A stretch of DNA of 52,112 bases from Mycobacterium sp. UM_WGJ (GTDB lineage Bacteria > Actinomycetota > Actinomycetes > Mycobacteriales > Mycobacteriaceae), in NCBI RefSeq assembly GCF_000455125.1, contig NZ_AUWR01000013.1, forward strand, positions 1-52,112. Reading direction: 5' to 3'. This document shows, in pieces, positions 26,375 to 35,078 of the stretch. Both the position numbers and the translations under genes were made by a program. Every line of letters begins with the position of its first letter. The first letter of the stretch is position 1. The notes beneath the pieces are model-generated. The model worked only from the letters and a program-made list of their open reading frames with translations. It did not search any database and was not told the DNA's origin.

Positions 26375-28073
<1,699 letters not shown>

Positions 28074-28080
28074 AGCACTC

Positions 28081-28086
28081 ACCTTA
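28081..28086 (-). promoter_or_regulatory. predicted -10 element of thyX (leaderless)
   Basis: TAAGGT on the minus strand ends 7 bp before the GTG at 28073. It also resembles a Shine-Dalgarno (AAGG at 8 nt spacing), so either reading is possible. Confidence 0.4.
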
Positions 28087-28103
28087 AGCGTGCCGGGCCT
28101 GTG

Positions 28104-29153
28104 TCAGCGCCAACGCGCCCACACGTAGGGCACCAGCGACCGCAGGAACTCCAGATCCGGGCCGGGGCGGGCCTCGGCGAATGCCCGCTCGAAGTACTCC
28201 CGGGCCGCCAGCAGAATGCCCTCGGCGTACTGGCGGGTGAACGCGATGCTGCCGTAGTCGTCCATCAGAGTTCGCACCCGTCGCACCAGCGCGGCCGAGC
28301 GCTGTGACCGACTGCGGTGCAGATAGTCCGCGAGCAGGTCCCGATCGGGCCTCCGCGCCACGGTCAACAGATGGATCAGCGGCAGCGTCCGCTTCCCTTC
28401 GTAGAGATCGCCCAAGATCTCCTTGCCGTAGATCCGTTCGTCGCCGGCCAGGTTCAGCAGGTCGTCGCGGATCTGAAACGCGGCGCCGAAATGAAACCCG
28501 AACCGCACCAGCGGCCCCAGCTCGGCGGTGCCACGCGATCCCACGATCGCCCCCACCCGCAGCGGGTGGATGGTGGTGTACCAGCAGGTCTTGTGCAGGA
28601 TCAGATTCAGATAGTCCTCGGGCCGCAGATCATCGACATTGTCGGCCTGCCAGCCCACTTCGATCGCCTGCCCCTCCAGTGTCCGCAGCGCCATGGTGTC
28701 GAACTCAGCCCACACCAGTTCGGCCAGATCACGGTCAAGCTGCCGGGTTGCTCGCCGCAGTACCTGCCCGGCGACCAATGCCAGTGCATCACCGGTGTTG
28801 ATCGCCGTCGCCATGCCGTATATGGCGCCCAAAGTCGGCCTGCCCCGGCGCATTTCACTGCCATCGGCGACGTCGTCGTGGACCAGGAAGGCGTTGTGCA
28901 GCAACTCGATCGCGACGGCGACACCGAGTAACGCGTCGGTATCCGCGCCGAAAGCCCGGCCGGCGGACAGGCATAGGGCGGGCCGCAGCGCCTTGCCCGG
29001 CCGCTGGGGGTATGCCCGCAGCGGTGCATACAGCCACTTGGCGGGCTCACCGTCGGGCAGGGCGTCGAGCATGGCGCGGCGGACAATTCTGGCGACTTCA
29101 CCCAAGCGCTCATCGACCCCGGCCACCGATCCGCGGTCGGCGATGTCGGTCAC
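28104..29153 (-). CDS. trans-isoprenyl diphosphate synthase (polyprenyl synthetase family)
   Basis: A 349-residue prenyl-elongating enzyme predicted to condense isopentenyl diphosphate with allylic diphosphates. The first Asp-rich motif is D93-D94-V-A-D97 (HDDVADGSEMRRGRPT). The second is RDDLLNLAGD (D230-D231 with Asn234), as in some GGPP synthases. The substrate-binding GKRxRP motif is changed to GKALRP (residues 53-58), an Ala at a usually basic position. Ala88 five residues before the first motif argues against a short-chain FPP synthase, but product length is not decided by this. GTG at 29153 overlaps the stop of the upstream helical/beta protein gene by 4 bp (GTGA), so the two are coupled. 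This gene belongs to the divergent six-gene locus. Confidence 0.9.
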   Translation of the reverse strand: MTDIADRGSVAGVDERLGEVARIVRRAMLDALPDGEPAKWLYAPLRAYPQRPGKALRPALCLSAGRAFGADTDALLGVAVAIELLHNAFLVHDDVADGSEMRRGRPTLGAIYGMATAINTGDALALVAGQVLRRATRQLDRDLAELVWAEFDTMALRTLEGQAIEVGWQADNVDDLRPEDYLNLILHKTCWYTTIHPLRVGAIVGSRGTAELGPLVRFGFHFGAAFQIRDDLLNLAGDERIYGKEILGDLYEGKRTLPLIHLLTVARRPDRDLLADYLHRSRSQRSAALVRRVRTLMDDYGSIAFTRQYAEGILLAAREYFERAFAEARPGPDLEFLRSLVPYVWARWR

Positions 29154-29815
29154 GACTCTTGCGCCGCGACGGTGAGCACCACGGGCAACCACAGAGCCGG
29201 GCACCCGATCGCCAGCAGGGTGCCGCGGTAGGTACCGGGGCAGACGTCGGGGCCCACGTCGACGGTGATCTGCACGCCCCGACTGGACCGTCGCGGCATC
29301 GGCACCACGGCGGGGTCGATTCGCACCGCGCCGGCGTCGATCGCGCGGCCACCGTGACCGAGCAACTCACCGCAACGCAACCGGACCGCCACGCGGTCCT
29401 CGGACTCCCGGTTGTGCAGCCACACCTCGCCGGTGGCCGAACCCGGCCCGGTAACGGACAGCGTCAATGCGTCCTTGGATGCTGATGCATCGAGTTCCAG
29501 CGCCACGGACCCGTCCGCGCCGGGTGGCCGGACCGGCTGCGACCGAAGCAGGAACTGCCCGGCCGCCGACCACCAGGCCCGGGTCAGCTGTTCCCACTGC
29601 GGCAGCCCGGTCGGCTCGGCCCCATTGCCGTGTTCGGCAGAGCCGCGGTCCGGCGAGATCTCGGCCGCTTGGGCGAATCGATCGATGATTCGGCGAGCCG
29701 CCCGGAATCCTTCAGCCTGGATGGCACTGAGGGCGCGCGCATTGGCCGCGGGATCGAAAATTGACGCCCACGGCAAATCATCGATAGTGCCGTCACCGAA
29801 CGTTTTGTCAGCCAC
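29150..29815 (-). CDS. uncharacterised helical-plus-beta protein A of the isoprenoid locus
   Basis: A 221-residue protein with no recognised family. Residues 1-95 are helical; residues about 105-215 look like a beta sandwich and end with PGTYRGTLLAIGCPALWLPV and VLTV. The same two-part design and a GTYRG near the C-terminus occur in the 167-residue protein at 31375-31878, so the two are probably paralogues. There is no signal peptide. The GTG at 29815 has a strong AAGGAGGG Shine-Dalgarno 5 nt upstream; longer readings run into the divergent gene. It overlaps the prenyl synthase start by 4 bp. Confidence 0.72.
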   Translation of the reverse strand: MADKTFGDGTIDDLPWASIFDPAANARALSAIQAEGFRAARRIIDRFAQAAEISPDRGSAEHGNGAEPTGLPQWEQLTRAWWSAAGQFLLRSQPVRPPGADGSVALELDASASKDALTLSVTGPGSATGEVWLHNRESEDRVAVRLRCGELLGHGGRAIDAGAVRIDPAVVPMPRRSSRGVQITVDVGPDVCPGTYRGTLLAIGCPALWLPVVLTVAAQES

Positions 29816-29932
29816 CGATTCCCTCCTTAAGGAAATCAGCCTTACTCTGCTAAAAAATACGCTTTGCCAAGCTTGCCGGTAAACGACCCGAACGCCGTAT
29901 ACTACCTGCTTAATCGGGAGATCGGAGGCCCA
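29816..29932. promoter_or_regulatory. divergent promoter region of the isoprenoid/cyclase locus
   Basis: A 117-bp region, clearly more AT-rich than its surroundings, between the two arms of the locus. On the plus strand TTGCCG (29873-29878) and TATACT (29898-29903) form a possible promoter with a 19-bp spacer. The palindrome TCCTTAAGGA covers the Shine-Dalgarno of the minus-strand gene. No repeat that clearly marks an operator was found. Confidence 0.45.
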
Positions 29933-31378
29933 ATGGTGGCGACCGATATGGCAACTGCTGCTCAATCTCTGCTGGCGCTTTACGGCGCTCTCGATCAAGC
30001 GGTCATCAACACCGGAGACCCGGAAATCGAAGCCACTGTCGAGCGTTATCTTCCGGGCAGCACCGGAGCTAATGCCGGGTGGTACGACGAATTGCTCGGC
30101 TTCCTGGGCCAGTCGCACGATTTCGACCCCGAGCGGCCCGAATCACCGGCGGTGCCCGATTTGAGCCAGGCATTGACCGTCTTGCAGAACCAGGCGACAA
30201 CGCCGGCCCGGTCTCAGCCGATGACCGACGCCGGCCCCTTCGCCGCCGCCGCCGCCGCGCCGCAGCCCGCGCAGCTGACGTCGGTTGAGTTGTCCCGCAT
30301 GGTTTATGCGATCGGTGCGTTGAGTCACCTGCCGTCTTACTACCCGCCGGGTGAGTGGGACGCGGCCTTCACCCAGACTCTCGCCTTGGCCGGAGCCGGC
30401 GACGGAGCCGAACTGCTCGAGATGCTGCGCAACGAGTTCGGCGGCCGCGACGACTGGACGCAGGTGGTGTTGTCGGGTTCGTTGAACGCCGACGTCGCCG
30501 TAGTCCCGCTGTGCAACGCCAAACCCAAGTGGGTGCGCGGGCGGCTGTGCGTGGTGCTGACCACGGAATTCAGCAGCACGAAGGTGTCGCTGAACGACCT
30601 GAAAGACGTCATCGACCCGCTGAACTGGGCGCGCTGCCTGCCGTTCTTCTGCGCGATGGACGCCATGCCGACCCGCCCCGACGGCTGGAGCCGGGTGCTC
30701 GAACACTTCAGCACCACCTGCGGGATCGCCGGCATGCCGCAGATGCGGACGCCGCTCAAGTACTGGAAGGGGCCCGCGGTCGGCGCCCCGGTCCCCAAAC
30801 CCACGGCCTGGGTCGACTACACGCTCGACGACGACCCGGCGCCCGGGGAGCACGGCGACGGCGCCATGGTGATCGACGAAGGCTTCATCCGGATGACGTC
30901 GACAGTCGACGATCCGACGCTGCACGGTGTGCAGGTGCGCACCAGGAAAGTCGTGGGCTTCCGCAACCTGGGCTGGTTTCCCACCGCCCTGTTCGCCTGC
31001 GTGCTGGGTTACGGCGACCAGGGTGTCGAGATGTTGCTCGGCGGCGTGGCCAAGCGGGCGCAGGAGGGCCCGGCGGGTTGGACCCCGTGGCAACCGTCCA
31101 CACCGACCGCCGGCCAGCAGGGTGGCCCAACGGCGCCGGCGCCCCCGGCCGAGCCGGACCCGACGCAGCGGGCGATCACGGTGGCCATCGAGATGCTCGA
31201 CGAATGCATCGACGAGATGTCGCAGCGCAGCGCGGCGTTGGCCGCCAAATACGCGAGCGGCGTACCTCCGGTCGAGGAGTCGATCGCGTTCGCCGCCGAT
31301 CTGACCGCCCGGCTGGTGACCGACCCGTGGCGCTACCTGCAGCGGATGCGCACTCCACCTCAGGGCGGTGGCGCATGA
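29933..31378 (+). CDS. uncharacterised 481-aa protein of the isoprenoid/cyclase locus
   Basis: I do not recognise a family. The protein has an N-terminal helical part (about 1-85), a Gln/Ala/Pro-rich linker (about 85-120), a globular middle (about 120-370) with LSRMVYAIGALSHLPSYYPP, WARCLPFFCAMDAMP and VDYTLDDDPAPGEHG, a Pro/Gly/Thr linker (about 385-410), and a final helical domain. No signal peptide or membrane segment. The ATG at 29933 follows GGAGG by 4 nt; GTG 29936 is equally possible; a TTG at 29864 is less likely. The stop overlaps the next ATG by 4 bp. It is the first gene of the four-gene plus-strand arm. Confidence 0.75.
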   Translation: MVATDMATAAQSLLALYGALDQAVINTGDPEIEATVERYLPGSTGANAGWYDELLGFLGQSHDFDPERPESPAVPDLSQALTVLQNQATTPARSQPMTDAGPFAAAAAAPQPAQLTSVELSRMVYAIGALSHLPSYYPPGEWDAAFTQTLALAGAGDGAELLEMLRNEFGGRDDWTQVVLSGSLNADVAVVPLCNAKPKWVRGRLCVVLTTEFSSTKVSLNDLKDVIDPLNWARCLPFFCAMDAMPTRPDGWSRVLEHFSTTCGIAGMPQMRTPLKYWKGPAVGAPVPKPTAWVDYTLDDDPAPGEHGDGAMVIDEGFIRMTSTVDDPTLHGVQVRTRKVVGFRNLGWFPTALFACVLGYGDQGVEMLLGGVAKRAQEGPAGWTPWQPSTPTAGQQGGPTAPAPPAEPDPTQRAITVAIEMLDECIDEMSQRSAALAAKYASGVPPVEESIAFAADLTARLVTDPWRYLQRMRTPPQGGGA

Positions 31379-31878
31379 AAGACATCACCGAGGGCATTCA
31401 CCAGTACGCGCAGCGGTCGCGACAGCTGGTCGACCAGGCCGGAGCCATCGTGCGCGACGCGGACCAGCGGATCGGCGAGGGCACGTTCGGTTCAGCACAG
31501 TGGGCGCAGTCGGTCCGCCAACTGGTCAATCTGGTTGCCACCGCGGGTTACGAGATGTCCGGCGCCGTGCTGGCGCAGTGCGGCGCGCAGTGCTCCGACG
31601 TCGAGCTCTCCGAATTTCTCGAGGCGCCGCCGGGTCCCGGATACGAGCGGGTGCTGTCGGTCGCCGCACCCTTCGTCGCCGAGGGAACCTCGTACGCGCT
31701 CCCGCCGCAGGCACTGGTGTTGGTACCGGGTGTGCTACGGCCCTATGCCACCCGATTCCGGGTGGGGGTGCGCGGGCCGACTTACGTCAGCGGCACCTAT
31801 CGCGGCCGGATTCGGTTGTCCTGTCTGCCGCCCGCCACCGCACCGGCCCAGATAATGGACGTCATCGTCGACCTATGA
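31375..31878 (+). CDS. uncharacterised helical-plus-beta protein B of the isoprenoid locus
   Basis: A 167-residue protein with an N-terminal helical region (HQYAQRSRQLVDQAGAIVRD) and a C-terminal beta domain ending in SGTYRGRIRLSCLPP and a final strand (DVIVDL). Helix-then-beta order and the GTYRG turn match the 221-residue protein encoded on the other arm. Cysteines near residues 69 and 73 (QCGAQCSD) have no known role. It overlaps its upstream and downstream neighbours by 4 bp each, so its dosage is tied to the cyclase. Confidence 0.72.
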   Translation: MKDITEGIHQYAQRSRQLVDQAGAIVRDADQRIGEGTFGSAQWAQSVRQLVNLVATAGYEMSGAVLAQCGAQCSDVELSEFLEAPPGPGYERVLSVAAPFVAEGTSYALPPQALVLVPGVLRPYATRFRVGVRGPTYVSGTYRGRIRLSCLPPATAPAQIMDVIVDL

Positions 31879-34800
31879 GCGTCAGCGAGGAGCCCGCCGA
31901 GATCGACGAACTGCTGGATCACGCGATTCAAGCGGCGAACAGCGGCGACCGCGCCACCGCCAGCGCACTCGCCGAGCAGGTGCTCACCGTCGACATCGGC
32001 AACCAGGACGCCGAAGACCTGCTCTGCGCACCACTCGCGGGCTCCGGTGAACTACGCAGGCTGACGATACTTTTCGCTGATGTGGTCAACTCGACAGCAT
32101 TGTCGACCCGAATCGAGCCGGAGATCTATCGGACGGTGATCGGCCGCTACCGCCAGCAGGTCGACGAGATCGTGAACCGCTATGAAGGCCACGTCTTCTC
32201 CACCAAGGGCGACGGGCTGCTCGCCGTGTTCGGCCACCCCAGCGCCCACGAGAACGACGTGCGGCGAGCGGTACAGGCCGGCCTCGACATCACCCGCGAA
32301 GTGGACCGCCTCAGCGATCGGGTGCGAGCGCGGTTCGGTTTCGACATCGCAGTCCGGGTGGGCGTGCATCGCGGCATGGTGTATCTCGATGTGGCACAGG
32401 ACGACGTGTACGGACTGGGCGCCAACCTGGCCTCTCGCGTCTCAGGCCTGGCCCCGCCCGGCGGTGTCGTGGTGTCGGCGGCCGTTGCACCGTTGGTGGC
32501 CGGCCACTTCGAGCTCGAGGCCCAACCGGCTCAACCGGTCAAGGGCATCGACGAGCCGGTCGAGCACTATCGCGTCGTCAAGGAACACGTCGGCCGCTCT
32601 CGGGTTCCGCTGGGCCGGCTGGTCGGCCGCGACCTCGAGCTCACGCACCTGCGAGACGCCTGGAATCACGCCCGGCACGGTGTGTTGAGCGTTCCGGGGA
32701 TCTGCTTCAGTGGCGAGGCGGGCATGGGCAAGAGCCGATTGGCCACCGCCGCAGCAGAACTGGCCGAACAGTCCGGCAGGCCGGTGCTCGCCCTGATCGG
32801 ATCGCCGTTTCACGCCGACGCCGGGCTCCACCCCATTCGCACCCTGCTGGAACAGCGGGCCGGGATCGAGCGGACGACGGCACAATCCGACCGGCTGCGA
32901 CTTCTCGAAGACGAGGTCACGGCGCGCGGCTTGGATCCGGTCACGATGGTGCCGTTGTTGGCTGCCGCATTGGAGATTCCGGCCGAAGGTGGCTATCAGC
33001 CCACCCGGGCCGAGGGCGCCAAGCTCTACGGGCAGGTCATCGAGGCCGTCGTCGGCTACCTGCTCGCCTGCGCCGGTGCTGGGCCGGCGGTGCTGTTGGC
33101 CGAAGATCTGCAGTGGTTCGACCCATCGACACGCGATGTGGTCGCGTCGTTGCTCGCGACCGCCCCGGGAACGCTGCTCATGGTGTTGACCGCCCGCGAG
33201 CTGAACTCGCTGCCGGATCTGCCCCAGCTCAAGGTGTTCGAGCTCGCACCGTTGACGGCGACACAGACCGATGAGTTGATCGCAGTGCTGAATCCTGCCC
33301 TGCCCGGCGCCGAACGCGCCGAGGTTCAGCGGCGCTGCGACGGTGTGCCGCTCTATATCGAAGAGGTGGTCGCCAAGTTGCACGAGCAGCCGCAGGACGC
33401 GGCGGGGTGGGCGCGGGTTCCCGACGCCCTCTACGAGCCGCTGTTCTCTCGGCTTCGCGCCAGCAGCAACACGATTCAGGTGGTCGAAGCCGCCTCCACC
33501 GTCGGCAGGGAATTCGATCGCGCCATGCTCGGCGCAGTCCTCGACCTCGCAGCCGGTGATCTCGAGGATGCTGTTGCAGCCCTGGTTGCGGCGCGGGTCT
33601 TCGAGCCGGTGACCAAGGACCGCTGGCGTTTCCGGCATGAGCTGCTCCGCGAGGTCGCCTACGAGTTGCCTCCGCCCAGCGTTCGGCGCCAGCTGCATGG
33701 TCGAGTCGCCGACACCCTGGTCAGCGACTCAGACAATCCGGATTGGCATCTGGTCGCCCTGCACTACCGGGTGGCGGAGCGGTTCGAGGCCGCCGCCGAC
33801 GCCCACCAGAAAGCTGCGTACGACGCCCGGCAGCGCGGTGCCCTCGACGAGGCCCGCGCCTGCCTCAGCCAGGCCATCGAACAACTCCGGCTAGCGGCGG
33901 AGGGACCGTCTCGCGATCGCCGCGAAGTGCTGTATCGGCTTCGGCGTGGCTTCCTCACCTCGGCGGTGGAAGGTACTGCCAGCCCGAAGGCGGCCAAGGA
34001 CTTCGAATGCTGCCTGAAGCTCGGGGCCACCGATCCCCGACAGGACTGCTTCATGTCGACGATGACTGCGTTGTGGGCCTACTACCTGCCCCGTGGCGAC
34101 CTGCGCCGCGCCCTGCGCGTGGCCGAGTACGCCAGATCGAAGCGACCCGATGAGCGGAAGTGGTTCGGTCCGACAAACGCCGCGGCGTTCGGCATGGTCG
34201 CCTGGTTTCTTGGTGACTTCGGCAAGGCCCGAGCGCTGTTGGAGCAGGCCGTCGCGGAGATGAAGGAAGCGCCCCTGCCCGATTTCGAATCTCTGTGGTT
34301 CATTCCCAGCGATGCGCTCGCTTCCATGCACATGCACTTGGCGATGGCACGATTCGTCCAAGGCGATCTCACCGGCGCCGACGAGCAGTTATCCGAAACC
34401 GTCAGGCGGGCAGAAGATATCGGCTTCCCGCAAGGCCCATTCAGCCACTGCTACCAACGATTCACCGAGATCTACATGTGCATGGAGGCCGGCCTACTCG
34501 AACGCGCCGGCGAGGTGGTGACGGTACTGGCTGCGCAGGCCGAGCGGCACGGATTCGAGTACTGGACGATGATCGCGGCCAATCAGCGCGGCGCCGTCGA
34601 CGCGTTGTCGGCGCTGGCGGGCGAGCACACCGACCCAGCCCGGTTGGCACCCCACATCGCGACGATGACCGAAATCGGTTCTGCCTTGCGGGCGGCCGAG
34701 GTCAAGCTGTTCTCTACCTACTACGACGGGGTACTGGCCCGGTTGCTGATTGCCGTCGGCGACACCGCGCAGGCCCACGAATGCCTCAACGGCGCGCTGG

Positions 34801-35078
34801 CGTTGGCCGATGAGACCGCGGTGAACTTCTACCGCGCCGAATTGCTGCGGATACGGTCACACACCCGCGGTGACGCCGCGGCACGCGACCGCGATCTGCG
34901 CTGCGCCATCGAGACGGCACGCCGGCAGGCGGCGCACATCTACGAACTGCGCGCGGCGATGGATCTTGTCGACCTGCAGGGGGATTCCGCACGTGACCTG
35001 TTGGCCGGCGCCATGACGCACTTCCTCGCCGATTCCGACTGGACGGAGCTGGATCGAGCCAGAACGCTGCTCAGGTGA
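31875..35078 (+). CDS. class III nucleotide cyclase fused to a AAA/STAND ATPase and helical repeats
   Basis: A 1067-residue multidomain signalling protein. A class III cyclase domain (about 55-220) has metal Asp in LFADVVNSTAL (about 69) and KGDGLLAVFG (about 112), a Lys beside the latter, and the Asn/Arg pair in GLGANLASRVSG, so it appears catalytic. An ATPase domain follows with Walker A GEAGMGKSRL (about 280) and Walker B-like VLLAEDLQWFD (about 405). From about residue 600 the protein is TPR-like helical repeats. The architecture recalls Rv1358/Rv0386-type proteins but no LuxR domain is present. The ATG at 31875 overlaps the preceding stop by 4 bp; its own stop overlaps the FAD gene start by 4 bp. 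Confidence 0.93.
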   Translation: MSVSEEPAEIDELLDHAIQAANSGDRATASALAEQVLTVDIGNQDAEDLLCAPLAGSGELRRLTILFADVVNSTALSTRIEPEIYRTVIGRYRQQVDEIVNRYEGHVFSTKGDGLLAVFGHPSAHENDVRRAVQAGLDITREVDRLSDRVRARFGFDIAVRVGVHRGMVYLDVAQDDVYGLGANLASRVSGLAPPGGVVVSAAVAPLVAGHFELEAQPAQPVKGIDEPVEHYRVVKEHVGRSRVPLGRLVGRDLELTHLRDAWNHARHGVLSVPGICFSGEAGMGKSRLATAAAELAEQSGRPVLALIGSPFHADAGLHPIRTLLEQRAGIERTTAQSDRLRLLEDEVTARGLDPVTMVPLLAAALEIPAEGGYQPTRAEGAKLYGQVIEAVVGYLLACAGAGPAVLLAEDLQWFDPSTRDVVASLLATAPGTLLMVLTARELNSLPDLPQLKVFELAPLTATQTDELIAVLNPALPGAERAEVQRRCDGVPLYIEEVVAKLHEQPQDAAGWARVPDALYEPLFSRLRASSNTIQVVEAASTVGREFDRAMLGAVLDLAAGDLEDAVAALVAARVFEPVTKDRWRFRHELLREVAYELPPPSVRRQLHGRVADTLVSDSDNPDWHLVALHYRVAERFEAAADAHQKAAYDARQRGALDEARACLSQAIEQLRLAAEGPSRDRREVLYRLRRGFLTSAVEGTASPKAAKDFECCLKLGATDPRQDCFMSTMTALWAYYLPRGDLRRALRVAEYARSKRPDERKWFGPTNAAAFGMVAWFLGDFGKARALLEQAVAEMKEAPLPDFESLWFIPSDALASMHMHLAMARFVQGDLTGADEQLSETVRRAEDIGFPQGPFSHCYQRFTEIYMCMEAGLLERAGEVVTVLAAQAERHGFEYWTMIAANQRGAVDALSALAGEHTDPARLAPHIATMTEIGSALRAAEVKLFSTYYDGVLARLLIAVGDTAQAHECLNGALALADETAVNFYRAELLRIRSHTRGDAAARDRDLRCAIETARRQAAHIYELRAAMDLVDLQGDSARDLLAGAMTHFLADSDWTELDRARTLLR

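Noticed and set aside
32442-33698. 418-codon open frame opposite the cyclase-ATPase gene
   Set aside because: The plus strand encodes recognisable cyclase and ATPase motifs throughout.
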